From the NCBI GenBank assembly GCA_903907955.1, contig CAIVPZ010000057.1, positions 1 through 64,000 of the forward strand: a stretch of 64,000 bases of DNA, read 5' to 3'. The stretch comes from an uncultured Acetobacteraceae bacterium (GTDB lineage: Bacteria > Pseudomonadota > Alphaproteobacteria > Acetobacterales > Acetobacteraceae). The notes beneath the pieces were generated by a model that saw only the letters and a program-made list of their open reading frames with translations, ran no database searches and was not told the DNA's origin. Of this stretch, positions 56,268 through 64,000 are shown one piece after another. Numbering within the stretch: the stretch's first letter is position 1; the number at the start of each line of letters is the position of its first letter. Made by a program: the position numbers and the translations under genes.

Positions 56268-58061
56268 CTATGCCGCCGCCTTCTCAACGATCCGCCCCGG
56301 CCCCTCCGCGCCGCGCTGGAACACCAGGTGCCGTTCGTGGAACGCGCCCACCGCCGGGCGGTGCGCAATCGAGACGATGGTGGTTCCGGGCAGGCGCTCG
56401 TGCAGCAGCCGGTACAGCGCCTCCTCGGCCTCGGGGTCCAGACTGGCGGTGGCCTCGTCGAGGAACAGCCAGTCCGGCCGCGCCAGCAGCGCCCGCGCCA
56501 GCGCCAGCCGCTGCTGCTCGCCGCCGGACAGGCGCTGGCTCCAGTTGTCCTCATCATCCAGCCGCCCGGCGAGCCCGGCCAGCCCCACCGAAGCCAGCGC
56601 GTCGCGCACCGCATCGTCGCCATGCGCGTCGGGTGGCGCCGGATAGCAAACGGCGTGGCGCAACGTGCCGAGCGGAATGTAGGGCCGCTGCGGCAGGAAC
56701 AGCGTGCTGCCCAGCGGGCGGCGCACCGCACCGCGCCCGAACGGCCAGATGCCGGCCAGCGCGCGGAACAGCGTGGATTTGCCGGACCCCGACCGGCCGG
56801 TGACCAGCACCGACTCGCCGGGACGCAACACCAGATCGGCATCCTCGAGCAACGCCTGGCCGCCCGGCAGCGCCAGCGTGGCGCCTTCCAGAGCGTAGCC
56901 GGACTCACCGCCGGCACCCGGATGCACCCCCTGCCCCACCGCCGCGCGCGCCGCCTCGATGGCGCGATGGAAGGTCGACAACCGCTCCACCGTGGCCCGC
57001 CAGGAGGCGATGTCGGCATAGCTGTCGACGAACCACGACATCGCCCCCTGCACCTGGCCGAAGGCGCCGGCGGTCTGGGTCAGCGCGCCCAGCGGCACCA
57101 GCCCGGCGAAATAGCGCGGTGCGGCCACCACGATGGGAAACACCGAGGCCACCTGGCCGTAGCCGGCGGTCAGCGCGGTCAGCATCTTGTAGCGCTGCAT
57201 CAGCAGCCACCAGTTCGCCGCCAGCGCCTCGAAGCGGACCAGCAGGCCGCGCTTTTCTTCGTCCTCGCCCCGGTACAGCGCCACGCCTTCGGTGTTCTCC
57301 CGCAGGCGCACCAGGGAGAAACGGAAATCCGCCTCCACCCGCTGCTTGGCGAAGTTCAGCAGCGCCAGCGGCCGGCCAACGTAATGCGTCGCCACCGTGC
57401 CGACGACGGCATAGATCAGCGCCACCCACACCATGTAGCCCGGAATGCTGACGCCCAGCACTTCCAGCGGCCCGGACAGCGACCACAGGATGGCGATGAA
57501 GCTGAACAGCGACACCACGTTGGACAGCAGGTCGATGCCGAGGAACAGGATGCCGCGCACCCCCGCCACGCCGTCGCCGATGAAGGCGCGCAGGTCCTCG
57601 GCGATACGCTGGTCGGGGTTCTCGATGCCGAGTTCCCGGCCACCGTCATTGGGCGGAATCAGGCTGATGCGGTAATAGGCACGGTCGGCCAGCCATTCAT
57701 CCAGGAAGAACCGCGTCATCCAGCGCCGCCAGCGGATCTGCAGCCACTGGGTCAGGTAGATGCGATAGACGGCAATCACGATATACGCCACGGCGACGCC
57801 GCAGAACCCGGGCAGGATGCCGTTGTCGGTGACCTTCCAGGTCAGCAGCAGGTCGATGAAGCTGCGCCAGTCCTTCTCCTGAAGGCTGGTCATGAAGGCG
57901 TTGCCCCAGAAGCTGAGCACCACCTCCATACCCACCAGCACCAGCCGCAGGGCGATCACCGCCAGCAGCAGCAGCCAGGCCGAGCGGCGTTCCTCCGAAC
58001 GGGTGAAGTACGGCCTGGCCAAATGCCAGGCGTCGCGCAGGAACTCGGCGATGTTGCGCAT
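56268..58061 (-). CDS. SbmA/YddA-type ABC transporter (permease-ATPase fusion)
   Basis: The 597-residue protein has an N-terminal SbmA/BacA-like membrane domain (about 20-345; WRRWMTRFFLDEWLADRAYY, NPDQRIAEDLRAF) and an ATPase with Walker A TGRSGSGKSTLFRAL, signature LSGGEQQR and Walker B WLFLDEATASLD. This matches YddA/ABCD-like exporters; relatives include fatty-acid and peptide transporters, and the cargo is unknown. The ATG at 58061 fits MRNIAEFLRDAWHLARPYF; a longer frame is Arg/Pro-rich. DUF1499 and DUF3253 genes lie upstream on the same strand. Confidence 0.87.
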   Translation of the reverse strand: MRNIAEFLRDAWHLARPYFTRSEERRSAWLLLLAVIALRLVLVGMEVVLSFWGNAFMTSLQEKDWRSFIDLLLTWKVTDNGILPGFCGVAVAYIVIAVYRIYLTQWLQIRWRRWMTRFFLDEWLADRAYYRISLIPPNDGGRELGIENPDQRIAEDLRAFIGDGVAGVRGILFLGIDLLSNVVSLFSFIAILWSLSGPLEVLGVSIPGYMVWVALIYAVVGTVATHYVGRPLALLNFAKQRVEADFRFSLVRLRENTEGVALYRGEDEEKRGLLVRFEALAANWWLLMQRYKMLTALTAGYGQVASVFPIVVAAPRYFAGLVPLGALTQTAGAFGQVQGAMSWFVDSYADIASWRATVERLSTFHRAIEAARAAVGQGVHPGAGGESGYALEGATLALPGGQALLEDADLVLRPGESVLVTGRSGSGKSTLFRALAGIWPFGRGAVRRPLGSTLFLPQRPYIPLGTLRHAVCYPAPPDAHGDDAVRDALASVGLAGLAGRLDDEDNWSQRLSGGEQQRLALARALLARPDWLFLDEATASLDPEAEEALYRLLHERLPGTTIVSIAHRPAVGAFHERHLVFQRGAEGPGRIVEKAAA

Positions 58062-58072
58062 GCTCGGGGTCC

Positions 58073-58534
58073 TCAGTTCGCCGGCAGGGCGGTGTCGAGC
58101 GCGGCCAGCCAGGCCAGCAGGCGCTTGCGGTTCACACCGAGGTCGGACTCGCCGTAGACGCTGCGCGACCACAAGATCAGGTCCGATTCCGGCGTCACCT
58201 GCACGGCGATCAGGTCGGGAAAGTTGAACACCGCGCTGCGGGCGACGAAATGCGCCTGCAGCCGGTCGTCATAGGCGATGTGCGCGAAGCTGCGCGGCTG
58301 CGCCAGCGCCACCCGGCGCACCGCCGCATACAATTGCTGCGGCGGCACGTTGTAGTGCCGCGTTACGATGTCCGGCGGCGGGCGGAATCCGGCCGGCGCG
58401 GCCAGCGCGGTATTGGCGGTGGCCGGTCGGACCAGGGCGGAGAAATCGATCGGCGGCGGCACCGGCACGCCCTCCGCGCCGTTCCCGGAGCACGCCGGCA
58501 GGGCGAGACCGAGCAGCAGGGCAAGCAGACGCAT
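58073..58534 (-). CDS. DUF1499 family lipoprotein
   Basis: The 153-residue protein has a lipoprotein-like leader (LLALLLGLALPAC, Cys about 15) and the DUF1499 core with VARSAVFNFPDLIAVQV, LILWSRSVYGESDLGVNRKRL and LLAWLAAL. The function is unknown. It starts at an ATG that shares one base with the DUF3253 stop (TGATG) and lies 11 bases upstream of the ABC transporter, so all three form one operon. Confidence 0.88.
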   Translation of the reverse strand: MRLLALLLGLALPACSGNGAEGVPVPPPIDFSALVRPATANTALAAPAGFRPPPDIVTRHYNVPPQQLYAAVRRVALAQPRSFAHIAYDDRLQAHFVARSAVFNFPDLIAVQVTPESDLILWSRSVYGESDLGVNRKRLLAWLAALDTALPAN

Positions 58535-58872
58535 CACGGCAGCCCCCCTTCAGCGACCGCCAGTTCGGGACCCGGGCGGACGCGCAGCCGGATGACACCG
58601 CGGATATCCTGCGCCGGGTCCACCGCCCGGCCCTTGCGCAGGATGTCGATCCGTCCGGCCTGGGCCAGGGTGATGGCGGCGCGGCGCACCGCGCCGAGCC
58701 TGCTGCGCCACAGATCGCCCTCGCCGGGCACGAGCGCGCGCGCCACCTCGGACGGATCGATCGACCCGGAGGGGCCGCGCGCCGTGGTCAGACGGAGGAT
58801 CTCGGCCTCCACGGCAATGGTCGTCGGGCCGGCAACGGCCGCGCTGGGGATGGCATTCATGCCGGCGGACAT
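58534..58872 (-). CDS. DUF3253 family protein
   Basis: The 112-residue protein has the DUF3253 pattern: IEAEILRLTTARGPSG-like start, SIDPSEVARAL, WRSRLGAVRRAAITLAQAGRIDILRKGRAV. Members look like winged-helix proteins and have unknown function. An in-frame ATG at 58860 is an alternative start. Its stop overlaps the DUF1499 start, indicating translational coupling. Confidence 0.82.
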   Translation of the reverse strand: MSAGMNAIPSAAVAGPTTIAVEAEILRLTTARGPSGSIDPSEVARALVPGEGDLWRSRLGAVRRAAITLAQAGRIDILRKGRAVDPAQDIRGVIRLRVRPGPELAVAEGGLP

Positions 58873-58914
58873 GGCGGCATTCCGCCGTGCACGCAAGTTT
58901 CAAGGCGGCAGGTT

Positions 58915-59778
58915 TCAGGCCCGCAAGCGTCCGCCCGGTGCCGGCGGAGGCGCTTCGCGCCGCAGCGCCTCCGCCGGCACCGGGCGGCCAAACAGGAACC
59001 CCTGCCCCTCGTCGCAGCCGCAGCCGGACAGGAAGGCAAGCTGCGGCTCGGTCTCGATCCCCTCGGCCACCACGGTCAGGCCCAGGGCATGCGCGGCCTC
59101 GATCACCGCGTGCACGATCGCGGCGCCCTCGCGGTCGAACGGCAGGTCGCGCACCAGCGAGCGATCGAGTTTCATCGCGGTCAGCGGCAGCCGCCGCAGC
59201 ATGGACAGGCTGGCAAGGTTGGCGCCGAAATCATCGAGCCCGATGCCGGCGCCCAGGTCGCGGATGGCCGACAGGGTGAGCAGGGTATCCGTGTCGATGC
59301 TGAAAGCCGCCGACTCGGACAGTTCGATCTCCAGCCGTTCCGGATTGAGGCCGGAGGCGTCCAGCGCCGCCGCCACCTGGCCCAGCAGCGCCCGATCGGC
59401 GATCTGCCGGGCCGAGACGTTGACCGACACCACCAGGGGGTCCGGCCAGCGTGCCGCCTCCAGGCACGCCGTCAGCAGCACCCAGCCACCGATCGCGGTG
59501 ATCAGACCGGTCTCCTCGGCCAGCGGGATGAAGGTGCTGGCTGGCACCATGCCACGGCGCGGATGGGGCCAGCGCAACAGCGCCTCCATGTCGGTGCGGG
59601 CGCCGGTCACCAGCGAGCGCCGCACCTGGTAGTGCAGCACCAGTTCCTGCTGTTCGACGGCCGCCGCCAGGTCACGGTGCAGGCGCCGCCGCTGCGCCGC
59701 CTCGGCGCGCGGCCGGATGGGCGCGCAAAAGCGTGACGGAACGAAGTCGTCGCCCGGAGGATTCGGTGTCGAAAGCAT
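58915..59778 (-). CDS. EAL-domain cyclic-di-GMP phosphodiesterase
   Basis: The 287-residue protein is a single EAL domain. Active-site motifs are present: MEALLRWPHP, VNVSARQ, ELSES, LDDFGANLASL, KLDRS, VVAEGIETE and DEGQGFLFGRP. Two divergences occur (ELSES for ELTES, DDFGAN for DDFGTG), but metal and Gln ligands are kept, so hydrolysis of cyclic-di-GMP is plausible. It has no GGDEF or sensor domain. Its 3' end is formed by a perfect 24-bp inverted repeat. Confidence 0.9.
   Translation of the reverse strand: MLSTPNPPGDDFVPSRFCAPIRPRAEAAQRRRLHRDLAAAVEQQELVLHYQVRRSLVTGARTDMEALLRWPHPRRGMVPASTFIPLAEETGLITAIGGWVLLTACLEAARWPDPLVVSVNVSARQIADRALLGQVAAALDASGLNPERLEIELSESAAFSIDTDTLLTLSAIRDLGAGIGLDDFGANLASLSMLRRLPLTAMKLDRSLVRDLPFDREGAAIVHAVIEAAHALGLTVVAEGIETEPQLAFLSGCGCDEGQGFLFGRPVPAEALRREAPPPAPGGRLRA
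58931..58987. terminator. Perfect 24-bp inverted repeat inside the 3' end of the EAL gene
   Basis: The arms at 58931-58954 and 58964-58987 are fully complementary around the 9-base loop TCGCGCCGC. They encode the last residues of the EAL protein. The very stable hairpin ends 16 bases before the stop on the transcribed strand and could act as a terminator or an mRNA stabiliser. Confidence 0.8.
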
Positions 59779-59944
59779 TACCCTGTCTCGCCCGATTGGT
59801 CGCGGAACCGATAACGCGTCAAAGCCTGCCGCTTGGTTAATCAGCGGCCGGGGCACGCCTGCCCCGCCCCGAATGCATTAGCCGAAACTTCACCCGCCGC
59901 GCCGAGGCTTCCCCAGCCAGCGCGCAACAGGAGGCAGTGGCACC

Positions 59945-61009
59945 ATGCTGCCGGAAACCGAAGCGCCAGATACCGAAGCACCGGAGACCGAAGCGCCGGA
60001 TACCAGGTTGGGCGAGCCTCCCGAGGCGCCGGACATCTGTGCGTTGCAGCACCGACTGTTCCACACGCTCTCCAACGTGGTGTTCCGCCGCGCCGAAGGT
60101 GACGACACGCCGGTGATCGTCATGTCGCTGGGCGAGCGCACGGCGGCGGTGCCGCTGCGCGCGCTGCAACGTGAGCTGGGCATCGCCGAGGCCAGCCCCG
60201 ATGGCCGCATGCTGCGGCTGATCGCGAAATCGCTCGATTACGTCGCCGGCCTGCAGATGGGCGACCCGTTGCCGACCGAAGTGCTGGACGGACGGGCGAG
60301 CTGGGCGCCCGGTGCCGCCCATTGCGCCGTGGCGGGGGCGCGGCTGCGCCTTCAGCTCACCGCCTGGCTGCGGCCGGAAGCGGCCGGCGTGGTGATGCCG
60401 GATGCCGGCAGCGTGCGCCGGCTCGACGAAGATCCGGCGATGCGTCAGCAGGTCGCCGCCGCCACGGAACAGGCCGCGCGCGAACTCGGCCTGCCCGACC
60501 GCGGCGACGTGGTGCGCCTGCTGGAAACCCTGGCCGAGGAGCTTTCCTATATCGAGGCGCTGCGCGAGGGGCTGCTCAACCGCGTGAACAGCATGGTTGC
60601 CCGCATCGAGCGCTTCAACCGTGGCGGACGGATCAACCAGAAGCGGACGGAAATGCTCACCCAGGTCCGCAGGCTGAGCGCTACCGCCCTGAAACAGCTG
60701 ATCAAGCGCTTCGACGATATCGACGCGCACACCCAGGACGTGATGACCGCGCTGGGCAACATCGAAAACGAGCGAAGCCTGATCCGCTCCAGCCGCGACT
60801 GGCTGTACCGGCTGAGCCTGGCCTGGGAGCCGCTGCTGCAGAACTGGGAGGAAACCGGCGGGCTGCCCGACAACGATCTGTGGCTCCTGATGGAGCGCAC
60901 CTACCGCTTTCTTGCCCCGCGCCACATGCCGGTGCAGGAATGGCATGCCTTCGTCGCCGACCAGCGGCGCGGCCAGCAAAAAAGGATTGGCACCGTCATG
61001 ACCTGGTGA
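59945..61009 (+). CDS. Uncharacterised acidic-start helical protein
   Basis: This is a 354-residue protein beginning with a five-residue repeat (EAPDT/EAPET, about 4-20), then a mixed region and a long helical second half (about 180-330) with coiled-coil character (NRVNSMVARIERFNRG, RTEMLTQVRRLSATALKQL). It has no signal peptide or membrane helix and I recognise no family. GGAGGC before the ATG supports the start. It may be co-transcribed with the downstream dehydrogenase, 67 bases away. Confidence 0.65.
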   Translation: MLPETEAPDTEAPETEAPDTRLGEPPEAPDICALQHRLFHTLSNVVFRRAEGDDTPVIVMSLGERTAAVPLRALQRELGIAEASPDGRMLRLIAKSLDYVAGLQMGDPLPTEVLDGRASWAPGAAHCAVAGARLRLQLTAWLRPEAAGVVMPDAGSVRRLDEDPAMRQQVAAATEQAARELGLPDRGDVVRLLETLAEELSYIEALREGLLNRVNSMVARIERFNRGGRINQKRTEMLTQVRRLSATALKQLIKRFDDIDAHTQDVMTALGNIENERSLIRSSRDWLYRLSLAWEPLLQNWEETGGLPDNDLWLLMERTYRFLAPRHMPVQEWHAFVADQRRGQQKRIGTVMTW

Positions 61010-61076
61010 GTCCCCCTCGCCAGCCTGCCGTTGGTCGCGCATGATTGCCGTCCGGACCCGGGAGAGGCGACGCACC

Positions 61077-62015
61077 ATGGCTTCATCACCAACGGCGATC
61101 CGCCGCGTCGCCTGCATCGGCGCCGGCACCATCGGCGCAAGCTGGGCCGCCTATTTCCTCAGCCGCGGCCTGGAAGTGGTGGTCAGCGACCCCGCCCCCG
61201 GCGCCCCCGACCTGCTGCGCCGCATGATCGAACAGGCCTGGCCGGCGTTGCTGCGCCTGGGCGCGGTGCCCGGCGCCGACCCGACCGCATGGCGGTTCGA
61301 GCCGAACCCGGTGCAGGCGGTCGAGGGCGTCGGCTTCGTGCAGGAAAGCGCGCCCGAGCGCTACGACATCAAGAAGGCGCTGCTGCCGAAGCTCGACGCG
61401 GTGCTGCCGCCCGAGGTGGTGATCGCCTCCTCCTCCTCCGGCCTGCTGATCAGCCGGCTCTCGCAGGGCTGCGAACATCCGGAGCGGTGCGTCATCGGCC
61501 ATCCGTTCAACCCGCCGCATCTGGTGCCGCTGGTCGAGGTGGTGGGCGGCGCCACCGCCGCGCGCGCCACCATCGATTCCGCGATGGCCTTCTACCGCGC
61601 GGTCGGCAAGCACCCGATCGAGATCCGCAAGGAAGTGCCGGGCCATCTCGCCAACCGGCTGCAGGCCGCACTGTGGCGCGAGGCGGTGCACCTGGTGGAG
61701 GAAGGCGTGGCCAGCGTGGCCGATGTGGATGCCGCCATCAGCGAGGGTCCCGGGCTGCGCTGGGCGCTGATGGGGCCGCACGCAACCTTCCACCTCGCCG
61801 GCGGCGACGGCGGCATGACGCATTTCCTGCACCATCTGCTGCCCGCCATGCAGTCCTGGTGGGAACACCTGGGCACCCCGGATGTGACCCCCGCGCTGCA
61901 GACCAAACTGATCGAGGGCGTGCGCGAGTCGGTGGGCGGGCGCAGCGTGGCCGAACTCGCGGCACGGCGGGATGCGTTTCTGATCGAATTGCTGGAGTTG
62001 CGGCGGCGGACGTAA
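61077..62015 (+). CDS. 3-hydroxyacyl-CoA dehydrogenase family protein
   Basis: The 312-residue protein has the NAD motif VACIGAGTIGASWAAYFL, catalytic region SSSSGLLISRLSQ and IGHPFNPPHLVPLVEVVGG (the HPFNPP loop). A C-terminal helical domain follows with EVPGHLANRLQAALWREAV. Relatives include L-carnitine dehydrogenase, lambda-crystallin/L-gulonate dehydrogenase and 3-hydroxybutyryl-CoA dehydrogenase. The ATG at 61077 has GGGAGAGG upstream. A crotonase gene lies convergently beyond the repeat cluster. Confidence 0.88.
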   Translation: MASSPTAIRRVACIGAGTIGASWAAYFLSRGLEVVVSDPAPGAPDLLRRMIEQAWPALLRLGAVPGADPTAWRFEPNPVQAVEGVGFVQESAPERYDIKKALLPKLDAVLPPEVVIASSSSGLLISRLSQGCEHPERCVIGHPFNPPHLVPLVEVVGGATAARATIDSAMAFYRAVGKHPIEIRKEVPGHLANRLQAALWREAVHLVEEGVASVADVDAAISEGPGLRWALMGPHATFHLAGGDGGMTHFLHHLLPAMQSWWEHLGTPDVTPALQTKLIEGVRESVGGRSVAELAARRDAFLIELLELRRRT

Positions 62016-62025
62016 GGAAGGAAGG

Positions 62026-62212
62026 CCAGGGCTCTGCCCTGGACCCGCCAGGGGTCAGTGGACCCCTGGACCCCGCTACTTGAGGGTCTTGGGGAAAGGG
62101 GGCTGAGGAGATGTTGATGCATCTCCTCAGCCCCCTTTCCCCAAGACCCTGAAAAGTAATGGGTTCCAAGGGGCCACTGCCCCTTGGCGGGGTCCAGGGG
62201 CAGCGCCCCTGG
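62026..62212. repeat. Giant nested palindrome, cluster 6 (convergent junction)
   Basis: A perfect 31-bp inverted repeat (62083-62113 and 62120-62150) surrounds the loop TTGATG. Left modules are CCAGGGC-TCT-GCCCTGG (62026-62042) and CCAGGGGTC-AGTG-GACCCCTGG (62048-62069). Right modules are CCAAGGGGC-CACT-GCCCCTTGG (62166-62187) and CCAGGGGC-AGC-GCCCCTGG (62194-62212). The layout copies cluster 3. It fills the gap between the dehydrogenase and crotonase stops. Confidence 0.92.
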
Positions 62213-62219
62213 CCTTCCT

Positions 62220-62993
62220 TCACGCCCGCCGCGCCGCCAGGAACGCCCGCATCCGGCTGCCCGGCTCCTCGGTATCCCAGGCCCCGGCAAACGCCGCGAT
62301 GCCGTGGGCAATCGCGCCGGCCGGCAACAGTTCCTCCCAGTCCCGCAGCAGCGCCTTCTGCCGGCGGATCGCTTGCGGTCCGGCGGCCAGCACGTCGCCG
62401 ACGACGCGCGCCACCGCACGGGTCAGTTCCTCGGACGGCACCACTTCCTCCACCAGGCCCCAGGCAAGCGCGGTGGCGGCATCGATCGGCTCGCCGGTCA
62501 GCAGCAGGCGGCGGGTGCGCCCCCAGCCGATCAGCAGCGGCAGCAGCGCCGCCTCGGCGGCGCTGGGGATGCCCATGCGCACGTCCGGCATGGCAAACAG
62601 CGCGCCCCCGGCCGCCACCCGCAGGTCGCAGGCCGCGGCGATCAGCAGTCCGGCGCCGATGGTCCAGCCCTGCAGCCGGGCCACCACCGGCACCGGCAGG
62701 CTGCGGATCGCGTCGCAGACGCCGTGCAGGGCGGCGATGATTTCGCGCGCGCCATCCCGGTCCAGCGCCGCCATCTCGGCGATGTCGGCGCCGCCGATGA
62801 AGGCGCGCTCGCCGTCGCCGGCCAGCACCACCACGCGCAGCCGGTGGTCGCCGGCCAGCACCTGCAGGGCGGCGGCAAGCGCGGCCATGGCGGCGGCATT
62901 GAGCACGTTGAGTTTGGCCGGGTTGCTCACGGTGATCCGGGCGACCCGCCCTTCCGGCCGGTCATCGAGCGTCGTCACAATCCGCGCGGTCAT
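62220..62993 (-). CDS. Crotonase family protein (enoyl-CoA hydratase-like)
   Basis: The 257-residue protein has the crotonase fold with AFIGGADIAEMAAL (oxyanion region), GWTIGAGLLIAAACDLRVA and FAMPDVRMGIPS. The two catalytic Glu residues of classical enoyl-CoA hydratase are not at the usual positions (Leu in GAGLL, Asp in PD), so hydration is uncertain; isomerase, hydrolase or decarboxylase chemistry is possible. It converges on the dehydrogenase gene. Confidence 0.88.
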   Translation of the reverse strand: MTARIVTTLDDRPEGRVARITVSNPAKLNVLNAAAMAALAAALQVLAGDHRLRVVVLAGDGERAFIGGADIAEMAALDRDGAREIIAALHGVCDAIRSLPVPVVARLQGWTIGAGLLIAAACDLRVAAGGALFAMPDVRMGIPSAAEAALLPLLIGWGRTRRLLLTGEPIDAATALAWGLVEEVVPSEELTRAVARVVGDVLAAGPQAIRRQKALLRDWEELLPAGAIAHGIAAFAGAWDTEEPGSRMRAFLAARRA

Positions 62994-63063
62994 GCGTCAT
63001 TTCTCCGGGCGCTGGACAAGCCGGCCCCGCAGGCCACTTCTAGCGCAGTGAGGGAGAAGAACC

Positions 63064-63603
63064 ATGACGGAACAGGTCGCGACACTGGGCGGCGGGTGCT
63101 TCTGGTGCCTGGAGGCGGTGTATCTGGGCCTGCGCGGGGTGTCGCGGGTGGTATCGGGCTATGCCGGCGGGGAGCTGGCCAATCCCACCTACGAGCAGGT
63201 CTGCGGCAAACGCAGCGGGCATGCCGAGGTGATACAGATCACCTTCGACCCCGCCGAGGTCAGCTATGAGGACCTGTTGCGGGTATTCTTCACCATCCAC
63301 GACCCCACCACGAAGGACCGCCAGGGCAACGATTCCGGGCCGCAGTACCGCTCCATCATCCTCACCCGTGACGACGCCCAGCACGCCGCGGCGGCGCAGG
63401 TCATCGCCGAGATCGAGGCGGCAGGCATCTGGCCGGGCCGGCTGGTGACCGAACTGAGGCCGCTGGAGGTGTTCTGGCCGGCCGAGGAATACCATCAGAA
63501 CTATTTCGCCCGGAACCCGTGGCAGGGCTATTGCCAGGCGGTGGTGGCACCGAAGGTGGCGAAATTCCGCAAGGCGTTCTCGGATCGGCTGAAAGCGAAG
63601 TAG
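63064..63603 (+). CDS. msrA: Peptide-methionine (S)-S-oxide reductase MsrA
   Basis: MsrA repairs oxidised methionine. The 179-residue protein has the catalytic motif GGCFWCLEAVY (Cys about 12), GYAGGELANPTYEQVCG, GHAEVIQITFDP and EEYHQNYF, all MsrA hallmarks. AGGGAG lies upstream of the ATG. Length is normal. It is followed by DUF4169 at 30 bases. Confidence 0.97.
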   Translation: MTEQVATLGGGCFWCLEAVYLGLRGVSRVVSGYAGGELANPTYEQVCGKRSGHAEVIQITFDPAEVSYEDLLRVFFTIHDPTTKDRQGNDSGPQYRSIILTRDDAQHAAAAQVIAEIEAAGIWPGRLVTELRPLEVFWPAEEYHQNYFARNPWQGYCQAVVAPKVAKFRKAFSDRLKAK

Positions 63604-63633
63604 ATTCTGCCCCAGAGGCGTGAGGATGCGGCG

Positions 63634-63822
63634 GTGGGTGAGATCGTCAATCTGCGGCAGGCGCGCAGGCGGCAGGAGCGGGCGCGGCGCGCGGCTGAGG
63701 CGGCGGAGAACCGGGTGAAATCCGGCCGGACGGCGGCGGAGAAGCGCGCCGATGTGCTCAAAGCCGAGCGGTTGCGACGCACGCAGGACGGCGCACGGCT
63801 GGAGGACGACCAGGAGCGGTGA
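63634..63822 (+). CDS. DUF4169 family small protein
   Basis: This is a 62-residue charged protein starting MGEIVNLRQARRRQERARR (GTG start at 63634), with ENRVKSGRTAAEKR and a DGARLEDD end. It matches DUF4169, a small Alphaproteobacterial family of unknown function. The remaining 178 bp to the window edge hold no supported gene. Confidence 0.85.
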   Translation: MGEIVNLRQARRRQERARRAAEAAENRVKSGRTAAEKRADVLKAERLRRTQDGARLEDDQER

Positions 63823-64000
63823 GAGGCTCCGTGCTGCGCGCCGGTCCGCCGCTGGCGCGAGCAACGCGACGCGACGATCAGGCCGCCTTTGCATTGCCCG
63901 GCGGAGCGGGTGCCGCGGATGTCATTACGTATTTGCTGACGTCTCGCGCGCATAACGGCGCTGCAGTAACGTGCCCCCTTTTGCTGGCCCGCGAAACGGC

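Overview
The window is high-GC DNA with dense, frequently overlapping genes. Its gene content points to an alphaproteobacterium, most likely a flagellated member of the Acetobacteraceae/Rhodospirillales. Markers are CheZ, CheY, MotE and DUF6468 encoded beside fliL-fliM; a ChpT-like phosphotransferase next to cheA; the ispG-hisS-prfA-prmC-DUF4167 and ask-ptsP-rodZ blocks; an NDUFAF5-like methyltransferase; and many short GC-rich palindromes between genes. No rRNA, tRNA, CRISPR array, prophage or intact insertion sequence was recognised.

Layout. (1) 0.5-11.8 kb: a DUF2061 membrane protein, then two divergent flagellar operons. The minus-strand operon is fliL-fliM-DUF6468-motE-cheY-cheZ, followed by a large secreted TPR protein. 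The plus-strand operon is flgF-flgG-flgA-flgH, preceded by a good sigma-54 promoter match. (2) 11.9-25.9 kb: an Atm1-type ABC exporter, a NUDIX hydrolase, the translation/isoprenoid operon ispG-hisS-prfA-prmC with DUF4167, an NDUFAF5-like methyltransferase, a four-domain rhodanese without catalytic cysteines, comF, grxC, DUF1178, an MBL hydrolase and ubiG. (3) 26-34 kb: aspartate kinase, a nitronate monooxygenase-like protein, ptsP (nitrogen PTS), rodZ, terC and moaA. (4) 34.3-40.7 kb: a complete cytoplasmic chemotaxis operon (chpT-like, cheA fused to a receiver, cheW, cheY, cheB, cheR) with no receptor gene. (5) 40.7-51 kb: a PEP-CTERM surface protein, a nucleotide-sugar epimerase/aminotransferase pair, a K+ channel, two tiny membrane proteins, a zinc/manganese-type ABC transporter headed by a 35-residue membrane microprotein, DUF445, an SDR and an alpha-carbonic anhydrase. 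(6) 51-64 kb: a stand-alone Lrp-type sensor domain, a hybrid histidine kinase, a secreted Cys-rich peptide beside an OmpA protein with octapeptide repeats, an SbmA/YddA-type ABC transporter, DUF1499, DUF3253, an EAL phosphodiesterase, an unknown conserved-looking protein, a 3-hydroxyacyl-CoA dehydrogenase, a crotonase, msrA and DUF4169.

How they work together. The two motility regions complement each other. The flagellar locus supplies switch and rod/ring parts plus CheY and its phosphatase CheZ; the che operon supplies the kinase, coupling protein and adaptation enzymes. CheZ ends in a peptide that resembles the CheY-docking motif at the N-terminus of FliM from the same operon.

The most unusual non-coding signal is a family of modular palindromes. 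Six clusters occur here, five of them between convergent genes. Two (near 19.75-19.94 kb and 62.02-62.21 kb) are nested, nearly symmetrical elements of about 190 bp built around perfect 31-33 bp arms. A separate 100-bp tandem repeat with internal inverted arms lies between cheZ and the TPR gene.
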